Assembly: GCF_019320115.1 (NCBI RefSeq) | Contig: NC_089584.1 | Span: 100,550,320-100,614,319 of the forward strand | DNA: 64,000 nt | Source of the DNA: Miscanthus floridulus | Taxonomy: Eukaryota; Streptophyta; Magnoliopsida; Poales; Poaceae | Direction: 5' to 3' | Part shown: one piece after another, positions 24,073 to 36,371 of the stretch | How the letters are laid out: every line of letters begins with the position of its first letter | Position numbering within the stretch: the first letter of the stretch is position 1 | Made by a program: the position numbers and the translations under genes | Notes under the pieces: generated by a model | Databases searched by the model: none | The model's input: the letters and a program-made list of their open reading frames with translations, nothing else | What the model was told of the DNA's origin: nothing

Positions 24073-26446
24073 TCAAGCTTTAGGAACCCAAACTTGTTGA
24101 GGGCCCTTCACCTTCTCAACAAGTGACTTTGCAACCCAAATTTTCTTAGGCCTATTTTTGTTTGGAGGTCCTAAGAACATCACTTTTATCTTTCCACTAG
24201 AATCCTTTCTAAGCATGTAGTGAGCATTGAAGGCAAAAGGTCTAGCATGCTTGGACAAGGGTTGTGGTGGTGGAGTTTGGCACTCATGAGCAAAGTGGCC
24301 TTCTTGTCCACACTCAAAATATCTCTTTGGCTTTGGCTTGGACTTATGTTGTTGTTGAGCTTGAGCCTTCTTTTCTTGGTTTGCCAAGTACCCAATACCA
24401 CTTCTATCCATCTTGAAGATGCTTGCCTCTAGTGAACTTGCTCAATCCAATCTTAAGATGCTCTTTCTCCAACTTGAGCTTCTTGTTTTCTTCCTTGAGA
24501 GCATCATTGTTTTTCTCTTCCTTGAGCTTGTTCTCATCTTTGAGCTTCTCATTCTCAAGGATCAAACCATCATCATGAACAATAATTTCTAGCACAATCG
24601 ACTTGGTGGTTTTGAGTTCTTCAAGATCTTTCTTGAGTTTTTCATTGTCATTCTTGAGCTTGACAAACTCATCATAATCATCAGCTTCAACCACTTGCTT
24701 GCCCTTGCTACTAGAACTTTTCTCAATGCTCTCAATTATCAAGTCATCACATGATGTAGCTATATCAATCTTAACAACATCGTTAGTAGCATCATGTGGC
24801 TCATTGGATAAGAATTCTTGAGCAATAACAAGATTATCATGATTAACCTTAAGAGTAGTATATTCTTCTCTTAGCTTGTTGTGGCTAGTGATGAGCTCAT
24901 TATGTGTCCTCTCAAGTTTATCATGTTTTTCTTTAAGCTCTTTCTTAGAAGATTTGAGCTCCTTGAGTTTGGATGATATAGTATCATTTGCTTCTTTAAG
25001 CTCAACACTAGCCTTTTCCGCTATATCACATTTAGCTAAAAGAGAATCATTTTTAGCTTCTAGCTTTTCATTTTTAGCTCTAGTTTTTATAATGATCTTA
25101 GTGTATTGTTTTAGCAATCTAGCAAGATCATCGTAAGAAGGTGATTCATATTCATCATCATCATTATCACTATCATCATCACTAGCATGCTCATCATCAC
25201 TACTATCATTATTATTAGATACCTTGCGGTCACCCTTGGCCATAAGGCATAGGTGTGTAGAGGATGATGGCGGTGGTGGTGGTGAAGATGATGAAGAGTC
25301 GATAACAATTGTGGCCACCTTCTTGTTGTCACTATCATCATCGGATGAGGCACTAGATGAATCAATATCCGTGAGCCAATCACCAACAATGTATGCCTTT
25401 CCACTCTTCTTCTTCTTGTGGAAGTCCTTCTTCTTGCCATCTCTCTTCTTGTATGACTTGTTCTTCTTCTTCTCCTCTTCTTCTTCATTACTTGAGTCAT
25501 CTTTCTTGCCCTTGTATTTGTTCTTGAACTTGTCTTTCTTGGGCTTAGTGCATTGGTGTGCTAGATGACCAAGTTCTCCACAATTGAAGCAATCCATCTC
25601 GAAGATTGGCTTCCTTCTAGAGCTAGTGAAGAACTTCTTCTTCTTGCCATCAAACTTGATGCCACTCTTGTTGAGCTTCTTTAGCATCTTGGCGATCTTC
25701 TTCACCATGAGAGCAAGACTTTCATCATCAACTTCATCATCACTTGAGCTTTCATACTCAAGTCTTGCTTTACCCTTCTCTTGGCTAGCTTTGACTGCTA
25801 AGTCCTTATCTTTCTTCTTGGTAGAGGATGATCCATCTTGTGGCATGATGTGCATGTACATCTCATGAGCATTGATCTTTCCCAAGATTTGTGTCGGTGT
25901 AGCGGTGGAAAGATCACCTTGATGAAGCACGGTCACAATATGCCCATATTTATCAATGGGGAGGACACTCAAAATCTTTCTTACAACATCAGATGGTTGC
26001 ATTTGAGTGAGTCCAAGCTCATTGACTTCCTCTACAAGAACATTCAAACATGAATACATCTCATTAGCACATTCTTTAGGAAGCATTTCAAAAGAGTTGA
26101 GCTTTTTCATGACAAGGTGATAGCGTTCCTCACACTCACTCTTAGTTCCCTCATGGAGCGCACAAACGTCCGACCATAGTGCATGTGCGTCTTTGTGGTT
26201 CCTCACCCGATTGAACACATCTTTGCAAAGGCCTCTAAAGATGGTGTTTCGAGCCTTTGCATTCCACTTCTCGTAGTTCACCTCATCGCCTTGTAGGTGA
26301 GTAGCATCCTGAGGTTTTGGGAAGCCATGTGAGGCAGCTCTAAGAATACCAACATCTAGAGCTTCTAGATACGCCTCCATGCGAATTTTCCAATAAGGAA
26401 AGTCATCTCCCTCAAAGATAGGAGGAGGTCCATCCCCGTGAGACAT
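24073..26446 (-). pseudogene. Gag of the SIRE-like element
   Basis: Translation probably begins at 26446 (MSHGDGPPPIFEGDDFPYWK). The N-terminal capsid-like part has the copia gag residues YEKWNAKARNTI. A zinc knuckle CFNCGELGHLAHQC (near 25570) follows, then a Lys-, Ser- and Asp-rich stretch and a very long Glu/Lys-rich coiled coil (24450-25130). The frame stops at 24404. It continues in another frame from 24411 with a second knuckle (CGQEGHFAHEC near 24290-24320), so a frameshift lies near 24405-24415. Two knuckles and a long coiled coil are typical of SIRE gag. The protein would form the particle shell. Confidence 0.85.
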
Positions 26447-26485
26447 CTTGCTCCAGACAGTTAAGCCTAAATACATGAGCACGAG

Positions 26486-26497
26486 GCTCTGATACCA
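26486..26497 (-). promoter_or_regulatory. Primer binding site, SIRE-like element
   Basis: The minus strand reads TGGTATCAGAGC, complementary to the 3' end of initiator tRNA-Met without mismatch. It sits two bases inside the 5' LTR boundary at 26500. Confidence 0.95.
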
Positions 26498-26499
26498 AT

Positions 26500-27962
26500 T
26501 GAAAGGATCAAGATGCCCAAGAGGGGGGGGGTGAATTAGGCTAATTACAAATTTCTTTGCAATAAACAAATCCTATGGTTAGCCCAATTAACCCCTTATG
26601 CCTAGAAAGTGTTTCTATTGATCTAACGCACAAAAGTTTAGCACCCTAAGTTCCAATCCTACTCTAGCATGGCAATTCTAGGAATGTAAAAGACAAGTAT
26701 TGAATTGCTCAAAGTAAATGTTAAAGTAAACAGAGGAGAAGGAACGCAGCGATGTTTTGCCGAGGTATTGGAGAGTCACCACTCCCCACTAGTCCTCGTT
26801 GGAGCACCCGCGCAAGGGTGTAGCGCCCCCTTGATCCGCGCAAGGATCAAGTGCTCTCTACGGGTTGATTCTTTGACACTCTGTCGTGGTGAATCACCCA
26901 CAACCACTCACAACTTGAGTTGGGTCACCCATAAGCTCCGCCAGATGATCACCAAACTCCCAATCACCACCAAGCCGTCTAGGTGATGGCGATCACCAAG
27001 AGTAACAAGCACGAACTCTCACTTGACCACGACAAGCCTAATGAGAAGGGTGGATGCACACTTTGCTACTCTTGCTTCACTAATGAGGGCTCTCTTTGGG
27101 ATTCTTAAATCTCAATCACCTCACTAGGACCTTGCTCTTCTTGGCACTTTCAAACATGTTTCTCAGCTATTGGAATGAGCAAAAGTACCCCACACACAAA
27201 TGGAGGTGGTATTTATAACATGGGCTAAAAAACGAACCGTTATGTGCCTCTGCGGGGTGACCGAATGCTCTGGTCATGTTGACCGGACGCGCTGGTCAGT
27301 TCACCCTGAAACCCAGTGTTTACAGTGTGATCGGACACTGGCCAGTGTCCGGTCGCAATTTACCCTCACTCGAACCTTACTGATGTCGACCGGACGCTGG
27401 CCCTCAGCGTCCGGTCACTTCACTTCTCAGCGTCCGGTCACTTCCAGACGACTTCACCTTGATCAAATTAACTGATCGGACTCTGAGCCAGCGTCCAGTC
27501 ACACCGAAGCCAGCGTCCGGTCAGTATTTGACCCTTCAGTCACCTCCAACTCTCGATCATATGTGAATGAAGTTTGCTCCATTGGATCTAAGGACTATTT
27601 TGGAGCTACCTAGCACTAGTTTTAGCAAGTGTGCACAACACCTAACCCACTAGACTCACCTAGGTCAAGCTACCCGTCCGTACCCCCCTTAATAGTATGG
27701 CCAAAGGAAAAACAAAGTCCTAAACTACTCTAAGTGTCACTCCAACTCTAATCGACACTTAGAATTAGTCCATCCTTAACCTTGTCGTCCATCCTTTGAA
27801 AACCAAAACAATTTCCATCGTAGGGGCATGACCATCATGATAGCCCAATCGATCTCCATTACCATGACCTAACTTAATTGCCTCTACAAAACACACGTTA
27901 ATCATAGTAATCACGTATTGTCATTAATCACCGAAACCCAACTAGGGGCCTAGATGCTTTCA
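26500..27962 (-). repeat. Right (5') LTR of the SIRE-like element
   Basis: 1,463-bp LTR, partner of 15036-16524. It is shorter by a loss inside the GACCGGACGC motif cluster (around 27340-27360). Being the 5' LTR, it would drive transcription towards lower coordinates. Confidence 0.93.
27210..27218 (-). promoter_or_regulatory. TATA-box candidate in the SIRE 5' LTR
   Basis: The minus strand reads TTATAAATACC, and the same site is kept in the other LTR (about 15749-15757). It is the best TATA match in the LTR and points in the direction of gag. No transcription data support it. Confidence 0.5.
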
Positions 27963-27967
27963 CACTT

Positions 27968-29717
27968 CACCAAGATCCTAACAAAATTAGAACCATCAAA
28001 TTTGGATCTACCAAACTTCAGATATAAATTTTACAAAATAGCATGAAATTTGGAAATAATTGAACTATCTTTTCTGAACTGAGTCACTGACAGACGGGAC
28101 CTGCTGGTCAATTGACCCCACATGTCAGCGAGACAAAAACAGAGCAGCGGCGCTGGATCGACGTGGACCGGCCATGGCTCATCGCCGGTGAGTCCTCCGG
28201 CGAAGACAAGTGCACCGACATGAGCTATAGAGCAAAACGCGTCTAGTGACGTAGGTGGTGGCAGTGCAGGTGTGGTGGAGCGTGCTCGTCGCTGGCCATG
28301 GCGCCACGATGGCGCTGCTCTGTGGTGCACCAGCCATCACCGGCCATGGTGAAGTCAGGCGAGGAGCGCTACAGCATCACGGTGACCATGCGAATATATT
28401 TAGGCAACCTAGGCGGCTTGAGGTGCTCTGACGAAACATGGCCACAGCGGCGGCCATGGCGGAGCTCTAGTAGGGGCACACCCGCGGTGGTGTAAAGCGA
28501 AATGCGACTTACCAAAGGCACGACAGTGGGCGCTGCAAGGTGGGAAGGGCAGAGTAGAGTGAGGTGGAGCTTTGAGTGCAGCCGATTGGAGAATGGGGTG
28601 GCGGTGAGCGCGGGCAGGCTCGGCGGAGTGGCTGCGATGGCGATGGTGAGTGCGGTGAGCAAAGGAGAGCGAGGAGGTAGGTGAGAGTGAAAGGCCGGCT
28701 CGGTGGTGACTTAAGGGCGTCGCTGAGGTCGTGCTGGCCATCGATGCCTAACGAGCGGGCCCTGCACCGGTGTACGGCCGCTAGATGTGGCGCGCGGCCT
28801 CCATCCCCACCACATGGCGGCCAGTGCCTGTGGCCAGTCGGCCACCGAAGGTTGAGCTAATTCAGTCATCAGCGCCCCAGAATACGGCCTGACAGCGTGA
28901 TTTCAAGCTGCAAAATCTCCTAGCCCGAAGCTTGTTAGTGCAAACAACTTAAACAGAATTTGTAGACCTATGTACCAGCTCCAATTACTCTTAAAGAATC
29001 AAGTGCTAATTCTCAATCAAAACTAAGTAAAGTCAATCCAAAGTTGAGCTTGTCAACTGTCAGTCGAAAATGACTTAGCGAAATTTGCTAAGTGTTGAAA
29101 AGAGTGAAAAGATGATTTTTGTGAGCCAATTTCAAGCATGTTAGGAGCTAAACTAGTCTATGACCCAAACATAAAAGTTGTTCCCCTTATTAACTACTAC
29201 AACTTTGCTTTAGTGCACACATCCATGCAAAGTCTCTATCATATAGTTCAAACTTGGTCAAACCCATTACATTCAAATGATGACTTGTACTTGAACTATC
29301 ACTTGGTGACCAATTTAGCCCTAGCCATGAATACCAAAGTTGTTCATAATGACACTCTAAACATGTTTAAGATATTTATAAGGTCACACAATCATTTCAT
29401 ACATGGGTTACACATAAAGCTTTCCAGATCAACATACATAGCATCACTTAAGTACTTGATCATGCAAAGTGATCTTCATGAACCATGTTCCATTAGTCAT
29501 CCTAAGTGTAGATAATATGTTTTAGTGACTCACATCAACCATTCACATGTATTCACTCATGATCATATGCATATATACAAAGAAACATAAAATATCAAGC
29601 ATGTTTCATATGTTTCAATCACATGTTTCAAATGTAAAAGCTTAAATATGAATGCTTGGTGCTCATGCTCATGCAATGCAAGTCAAATTATGCAAGCTCA
29701 ACGCCTAGGGTGTTACA
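27968..29717 (-). repeat. Right (5') LTR of the Tekay-like element, second segment
   Basis: Continuation of the LTR after the copia insertion. It corresponds to about 3696-5444 of the left LTR and ends GTGTTACA at 29717. ACAGG at 29718-29722 is the target duplication. ORFs on it, such as 29138-29515, repeat those of the left LTR and have no protein similarity that I recognise. Confidence 0.9.
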
Positions 29718-29722
29718 ACAGG

Positions 29723-30735
29723 AGCCCCGCTATGAGCTAAGTATTCAAGCGTGTGCTTGTGGTTCGAACCTGGCAGTTCTGTGGTTGTGAGCTAGTGAAC
29801 TTGATCGATCTGAATGAATCTAAATCAACCTAAATCCACCTCCTTTTGTTGGGAGAGAGCGCATCCCCTTTTATTGATGAAGGGGATGGCCTTACAAGTG
29901 AGAGGGAGAGAGTATGTATGCTACTAAGCCTTGTTTCCCACGCCGGCGGGTACAGGATGATGGTAGGCGCCCACAATACTGTTGAATGTCAAATGCATGT
30001 GGGTGGTTGGGTTGTCTTCTTCGGACATGGCAGACATCGCCGCCTGCCACACTATTGATTCATGGAGGCATGCAAGGGGTTTTTTACCATGTTTGCCTGG
30101 TACGGTAAATGCCAGCGCCCACAACACTGTCGATGCCCAGAGGCATGTGGGGGGAGCCTTACCGTATGGGAGTTAATGACGCCTACAATACTATAGGGAA
30201 AAAATGTCGGCGCCTGCAATACTGTTTAAGTTCTGCTATGCCAGGAGGGTCATAGGGTACTGCCTGGTAGGTGCACAGGGTATGGTCCCTTGTATTGCAG
30301 TTTGACTTTGTGCGCCCTGCCTTACTTTCTCTATCTGTTTCCTGGTCCTTACCGAGCGGGCGTTCCCGGTCGGTTGGTCCCAGTCGGTTCTGATCGCGCC
30401 AGTTGGAGAAGAGCGGTGAGCAGGGGGTTTGGCGCACCATCAGTTGGAGATGTGGGTTGGAGTTGGAAGCGGTGTTTGGCCAGGCTCTCCGGTCGGAGAG
30501 GCCATTCGGAGGAGGGCTAGAGACCGAAGTGAGCGCTCCGGTCGGAGAGGTGGACCAGAATAGGAAGCGGGCGCCGTTCCTCCCTGGACAGGCCTTCCGG
30601 TTGTTGATTGGATTGCCCTTCTGGTCTGTCGTTTAGTTACTTGGGCCGTCCCAGGAGCTGTGTGTTGTCTGCTTGGGCTAAACCTTTGTTTTGGGAAGCT
30701 GGTCCGCGAGGGACCCTGGGTTTATGAACCCGATA
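29723..30735 (-). repeat. Left (3') LTR of the Tat-like element, second segment
   Basis: Matches 38565-39579 of the right LTR and ends TATGAACCCGATA, where the right copy has GAACCTGACA. The final CA has become TA. The TATA-like site intact at 38711-38719 is changed here (TTTTATTGATG near 29870). Confidence 0.9.
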
Positions 30736-30950
30736 GGAGCCCCCGAGCCCCCGGACGATTCAGGTAGAATCGTCTGGGGGATTTTTGTCTAGACGGTGAG
30801 CGCACCCGTGGGTGTAGCTCACGAGCCCCCGAGCAATTTAGGTAGAATCATCTAGGGGATTTTCGTCTTAACGGCGAGCGCACCCGTGAGTGTAGCCCCT
30901 GAGCCCCTGGGCGATTTGGGTGGAATCATTTGGGGGGTTTTGTCAGTGGG
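30736..30950. repeat. 78-bp tandem repeat, about three copies
   Basis: GTAGAATCGTCTGGGGG and its variants recur at 30764, 30842 and 30920, a 78-bp period. Each unit also holds GAGCGCACCCGTG and a GAGCCCC run. It lies just inside the left LTR of the Tat-like element, in its 3' noncoding part. A TG dinucleotide run lies at about 30951-30964. Confidence 0.8.
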
Positions 30951-31236
30951 TGTGTGTGTGTGTGTTTAGTTGAGATGGAGTCATCAACCAAGGCGTCGTT
31001 GCGCAGCCGAGGCATTTTTTTTTATTTTTGGGATCGGGCGAGGTAGAGCTCGTGGATCCTAGCGTCGGTGCGCGCCGTGGGATCAGGCGAGGTAGTTAGT
31101 TTAGGGATCGGACGAAATGGAGCTCGTGGGATCTGGCGAGTCAGAGTCATGGATCTTGGCCTCGGTGCAGCCCGCATAGCCGGGTAGTTAGTTGGTTAGT
31201 ATAGGGATCGGGCGAGCCAGAGCTCGTGGATCCTGA

Positions 31237-31412
31237 TGGGGTGAGTTCGGGGTCGCAGACCTAGGCGTTTTTTGGTGTGTAGTCAAGGCATAACCAAGGG
31301 ATGGGGCGAGTTCAGAGTCACAGACCCAGGTGTTTTGGTATGTAGTCGAAGCGTAGCTAAGGTATGGGGCGAGTTTAGGGTCATAGACCTAGGTGTTTTG
31401 GTGTCTTGAGCC
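31237..31412. repeat. ~62-bp tandem repeat, about three copies
   Basis: TGGGGCGAGTTC..GTCACAGACC-type units start near 31239, 31302 and 31363. They belong to a longer degenerate stretch (31020-31240) with GATCGGGCGAG and GAGCTCGTGGATCC repeats. It is noncoding in the Tat-like element. Confidence 0.75.
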
Positions 31413-32750
31413 CCCGAGCCCCGTTGGGCCTTGGTAGGGGTCAGTTTGAGTTGTGTGCATTACCCCGTCCTCGGTTTCTCACAACCGAAGGGGCTGAGCT
31501 TTGTCACTTGCCTCGATCGCTTGGGCTCGAGTGATGCGCTCGGTGAGTTCGCTAACGGGTATGATTGAGTGGAATATGGGTCCGTCGTTCGTGACGGGGT
31601 TGGCATAGCCCACTTATGACATTCCACTGCTCCTTTACCTACAACCCGGTAGATGCCTGGGTTGTTCCAGAGACCGACCCGGGTGGCTTGATGGTCTCCC
31701 CTCGATGGAGATTCTATGGGCTTGGCGAGAGGTTTTGGATCGAACGAGAAGGTTGAGATGACCCTATCTGCTTTGGGGCAGATCGGGCGAGGGCCGCACG
31801 GGGCTCATCTGTGTTTTTCTCCTTTGGCTCTGTTTGACGTGAGGTGGCCTCAAGCCCTTTGTGGGCTAGCCTTCGTACCTCGGTCGGTCGTTGCCCATGT
31901 TTAATGAGACAACTGTCGCTTCGTGATGCAACATGGAGCGTTGTGATGCGTTTTGCTGCATGTGCGATGCTTTAGTTCCTGAGCCCCTAGGCAATTCAGG
32001 GCTTGAATCATCCGGGGGCACGAGCGTATGGAATGAATGCATGTATAAATGTATGAACGATTATATAAAGAAATAACTAGGGTCGGTAGTGTTACCTTGA
32101 TGACTCGAGTGACGGGGTTTGAAGAGCTCCAGTCAGAAATGTCCGACCGGGACCTATGATCATCATTCGTGACGTAGTTGGCATGGCCTACATGGGGCGT
32201 CCCTTTTCTCCCTACCTATCTCTCAGTGTTTTACCTGAGCCATTCGATCGACTTAGGAAGCCCGATGGTCTCTCCTGGTGGAGATCCCGTTTTGGGTTTT
32301 TCCAAGTCCCGCCTGGGGATGCGGAGAGCTGCCTATGTGCGGTGGTGCTTTGGTTCTTGTGCCCAGCATGCGGTAGTGGTGGGCCATACCTAGGCCACAT
32401 CCCATCTGATCAGGCGCCATTCCATCTAGCAGGGCGCATCCCATTGTATCCCATCTGCATTAAATGGGAAAGGGAGAGGGTTTTTCGCTCCATTGTTTTG
32501 ACTTTCCTGATCGGCGCGCCTTCCCCAACTGTTGCGCCCTTTTCCTTAAGTAGGAGAAGGGAGAAGATTTTCACCCTATTCCTTTGCCTATTCCTCATCT
32601 GCCGCCTCCTCTCATTTTCCTTCTTGCCGAGAGTGTTCTTGAGAGCCACGGCGGTTCCTAGGAAAGAAAAGGGAGAGAGCGAGGGAGAAGAAAAAACTCA
32701 CAAATCATTTCATGATCCCAGAGTGAAATGTTGGACTGGAGGTCATCCAC
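31413..32750. other. Noncoding leader of the antisense gene in the Tat-like element
   Basis: About 1.3 kb upstream of the antisense gene start at 32751. A 199-codon open frame at 32156-32755 resembles nothing I know and ends at the next gene's start, so I read it as leader sequence. A plus-strand promoter would be expected here; TATATAAAG near 32051 is a weak TATA candidate. Confidence 0.4.
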
Positions 32751-35700
32751 CATGAGCGAATCAGTGCTAAAGTCCTTTGCCATGAAGGGGTTTCTGCCGC
32801 CGAAGGAGGTGGTGCACTAGAGGGCTCCCAGGAGGGAGGAGTTCCCGCAACCTCAGCCCAACAAGGTGGTTTCCTTTCTTGCCTTCCATGAGCGTGGGTT
32901 AGGATACCCCGCACACTAGTTCCTGTGCGGGCTCCTTAATGAGAGGGGTCTGGAGCTACAACACCTCAATCCGACGGGGGTGCTACATATCACCGGCTTC
33001 ATTACCGTCTGCGAGGCCTTCCTCGAGATGGAGTAGCATGCGGACTTCTTCTAGTGGTTGTTCACTGGGTGAGCTTTGCCAATGGGGAATCCGCCCAAGG
33101 TTGCATCGGCTCATATCCCGTGTACATCCCCTACGACTCCAACCGAGCGTGGCATGAGGAGTGGTTTTATATTAGGAACCCGGTGGAGGCGTCGTTCTCG
33201 GCATTAACCGGCGGGAGGCTGGAGAAGCAGGATAGTTGGGCGTGGGACCCTTCCCATCAGGAGAAGAAGAAGGTGGAGATCATCGGAGAGAAGCTCCAGA
33301 AGCTCGTGCGGCATGGCCTTGATGGGGTGCAGGTGTTCCACACCCTCTACCACCGTCGTGTTGCTCTGTTGGTGGAGAGGGCGCAGCCGATGTGGAGGTA
33401 CGATGGCCCGTCAGACCCTGATCGCGTGTCACTAGAGGAGCTACCGGATAACAAGGTCTAGAGTCGCCTTGACCGGGTGCTACAGCTGAAGCCCAAAGCG
33501 AAGGTCGATGGAAAGCCTAGACCTTTCAATGCTTCGGTGGTGTCCAGACTGGTATGCCCCCTTCTCCTTACTCTATGTTCTTTTCCCCTTTGCTTTCCTA
33601 CTTTTTTTTATTTTGAGTCACCTGTTTTGTAGGGGCTTGATGCTTACAAGTCCCGGCCGCACCTCCCGAAGGGACCAGAGGGCGCAGCTCGGCAGGCCAC
33701 CCAGAAGGAGGCGGCGGATGCCAGGAAGAAGAAGAAAGCTGAGGAGGCTCAGCGGAAGCATGAGAAGGAGGTCGCCCGGCGTGTGAAGGTTGGGGAAAGA
33801 AGGAGCGATGTCGAGTCAGAGCTTGAGTTGGAGGATCCCATAGAGGTGGATGACATGATTTTCTCCGAGGAGGAAAGCTGGGAGGTCATTGTGACCTCGG
33901 TGGAGCATCGTGACCCTACGATGATGTCTGCTGGCGATGAGCAGGAGGCAAAGAGGCACGCTAAGGTTCCCATGTCGAGGAAGCATGCTACGAGCGTGGA
34001 TGCCATTGGTGAATAGGAGGCGAAGCGGACGCGGTCACCACACCCTTCGATGGCATCGCCGGTCTCGTTGTCGCCTACCGCAGATGCGGCTGAGCAGGCT
34101 AGGTGGTCAGAGGAGTGGGCTTGCTCCCGTGCGTCGCCGGGACCAGTGCCAGTGCATGACTTGTAGCCGGAGGATGCCCCACCTACTGCTCCGGTCGGGG
34201 CGTCCCGTGCCAAAGGTCACGGTGACACGCAGGCCGGGTAGGAGCCGGTTGGGACAACTCCTCCCCTGGTTGAAGTGAGGGGGCATGGGTCGCAGTCTAG
34301 GAGTGGTCCTCGCCCTACGGGTCCGTCAACGTCAGGTTTTGGTTTCAGAGTCATGCCGCTTACCTCTCGGTATGTTTTTCTTTGTTTTTTTCAATCTTGC
34401 TGTTGAGTCTTTTTTGGAGTATGACTGACCTGTACTTTTTGTCAGTGACCTAGCGATGATGGGGTTGAGTATTGCCCCAACTCCCATGCAGGAGGTTTGG
34501 AGGCCCACCGTGCAGCACGCCATAGTGAGCGGCGGGGGGAACAGGGTGGTGGTGGCGAACCCTTCCCTTTTGGGGGTGGTGCTCCCTGGGTTGGTTGCTA
34601 GCACAGCGGCGGCAGCGGCGACAGTGCTGGCGGTGATCCCGGCGGTGACGGCGGAGGCTTCACTGGTGGTGTCCCTCGTGGCCCCTCCTACACTAGCTAC
34701 GGTGGAAGAGGAGAGGGAGACCGAGCTCCCTACCGCACTGGGCAGAGGGCTGCACGGCTCACCCTCACGGTCGGAGCTGAAGGTGCTAGGGGGAGACATG
34801 GCCAGGACAGAGTCGGAACGCCCATCGGTGGCCCGTGCAAATGAGGTGGTGGAGATCCCCTCCAGCGACAAGGCGGATGTCATGGTGGAGCTGCCGGTGT
34901 CGTCGTGGGAGCTGGCGGTGGTTCGGTCGGAGGCTGGGCCCTCCAGTGGGCTACCGGAGGGTGACCTAGAGTGGCCCTACCCTGAGGACTCGGCAAAGGT
35001 GCGGTTCATCCTTTGGGATTCCCAAGAGTGTCTGCTCTAGGACATCCTTAGGGGGAAAGGACTCGCCATGGAGTCCGAACTCACCAAGCTATCGGTGAAG
35101 CTCGAGGACGCCCAGGAGTGGGTTAAGTCCACCCAGCAGTTAGTCAAGGTCGACCTACAACTCACCACGGAGGTGAGTTTCCTGTATTGGTCCTTGAACT
35201 CTGAGTCTCTTGTTGGTTGCCTCAGCATGCTTGCTTTTCATTTTTGTAGGGTCTGAAGGAGATGTTGTCCCACAAGTCCTGCTTCCTCTGGATGGAGCAT
35301 GCCCAGATGGCTGAGCTTGAGCGTCAGCTGGAGTCCGCCCGCCGCGAGTCCTAGGACCGGGCGGCCGAGATGACCATGGTGCGGGCGAAAGGGCAGCGTG
35401 CAGCAGAGCAGGAGACCGCCACCGAGTAGGGGCTTGAGGCGGCGAAGGCCCGCTAGGCAGAGACCGAGGCGGGGCTATGGGAATCTCTGGTGGACATAGA
35501 GCCGGCGCTCCAAAAATCCCTGGAGACCCTTAAGTTGGAGCAGAACACCCTGGAGTCAGAGCAGAACGCCCTGGAGTCAGAGCAAAAGTCCCAGTCGGAG
35601 GTAGACCAGGAAGTGCTTGCGCTTCAGGGCCGGGTGATGGGGACGGAGGAGGCGAGCGCCCGGCTGTGAGAACAAGTGGCCCAGGAAGCAGAGGAATTCT

Positions 35701-36371
35701 CCACCCTTTAGAACTTCTGCCTCGATACGTACCTTTTCTGTTTTTCATCGTGTTGGTTTTTTCCTTCAGCCTGTTTCTGAGCTTGTTGCCCTTCTTGCAG
35801 AGCTAGGTGGAAAGGTGAAGTCGTTGGAGCGGGACCTGGAGACGGTCAAGGCGACTTTTAGCCAGAATGCAGAGGCGCTGGCCAAGTCTCTTGAAGAGCG
35901 ACGTGCTCTCGAGGGGGAACTTGACCAGATCCGCAATGTTGCCCAAGTTGTCGTCTCGGAGGTCTTCAGGTCGGCGCCAAGTACTAGCGCATCCACCATC
36001 CAGCTGGCGGAGGTTCCGGATGAGGTCTAGGCCCTTATCACAAGCGGGTTGTTCTACGGAGAGTCGAGAGTGTTGACTTCGGTGGCGACGTACCACCTGA
36101 ACCTGGACTTCGCCACTATCTGTAGCTGGTATGCCGAAGGCTTGAGCATGGAGGACATCCAATCGCTCGGGGAGAGCTTGCTGCCGTACACAAGGTTGGT
36201 GGTAGAGCAAGTCTCTACGCAGTGTGTGATGGATGTCTGTCGTGAAGACATGGCCGAAAGCATGTGTCGGGGGGACGTCGCCCAGCCTACGGATGGCATG
36301 GAGCCTGGGTCAGAAGTGGACGTCGTCCCGCCTTCAACCGAGCCGAATGTGGTCCCACCGAGGAGTGAGTA
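32751..36371 (+). pseudogene. Antisense multi-exon gene of the 'putative gypsy type transposon' (Transposase_28-like) family
   Basis: Coding-like blocks on the strand opposite to the element are separated by GT..AG introns. Approximate exons are 32751-33551, 33633-34369, 34446-35172, 35250-35728 and 35770-36371. Exon 1 carries the family block with FLAFHERG, LHITGFITVCEAFL and WHEEWFYIRNP. Exon 2 has a Lys/Arg/Glu-rich part. Exon 3 is Ala/Val-rich and low complexity. Exons 4 and 5 form a Glu/Leu coiled coil followed by a segment with LNLDFATICSWYAEGLSMEDIQSLGESLLP. Many in-frame stops occur, several at positions where Trp is expected (TAG for TGG). Despite the family's name no transposase activity is established. 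The protein's role is unknown, and this copy is a pseudogene. Confidence 0.75.

Larger units (their letters stand above)
15036..27962 (-). mobile_element. SIRE/Maximus-like Ty1/copia element nested in the Tekay LTR
   Basis: A complete 12,927-bp element with perfect 5-bp target duplications CACTT (15031-15035 and 27963-27967), TG..CA ends and LTRs at 15036-16524 and 26500-27962. The minus strand reads PBS (exact tRNA-Met match), a long gag with two zinc knuckles, protease, integrase, RT, RNase H and then a third ORF. Integrase before RT defines Ty1/copia. The large size, long gag with coiled coil and extra 3' ORF fit SIRE/Maximus. LTR differences are few (2 in the first ~125 bases). Several stops and one frameshift are present, so this copy is not autonomous now. 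Confidence 0.93.
760..29717 (-). mobile_element. Tekay/Del-like chromovirus (Ty3/gypsy) nested in the Tat LTR
   Basis: On the minus strand the element runs TGTAACACCCTAGG...CTGCGACA. Target duplications are ACGGG (755-759) and ACAGG (29718-29722), one base apart. LTRs are 760-5444 (4,685 bp) and 12099-15035 plus 27968-29717 (about 4,687 bp without the nested copia element). The internal region on the minus strand runs PBS (tRNA-Met type), an accessory ORF, gag with one CCHC knuckle, protease, RT, RNase H, integrase and chromodomain. The order, C-terminal chromodomain and very long LTRs fit the Tekay/Del clade. Length without nesting is about 16.0 kb. LTRs differ at about 5 of the first 187 bases. 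Many in-frame stops make it a dead copy. Confidence 0.88.

Noticed and set aside
25111..25568. Long frames opposite to the copia gag coiled coil
   Set aside because: Shadow frames of the low-complexity Glu/Lys/Ser-rich gag region.
29138..29515. 125-codon ORF in LTR sequence
   Set aside because: It corresponds to 4868-5242 of the other LTR, where the frame is broken by an upstream stop. No domain.
32156..32755. 199-codon plus-strand ORF
   Set aside because: Composition is irregular and no motif is recognised. It precedes and runs into the start of the antisense gene, so leader sequence is more likely.
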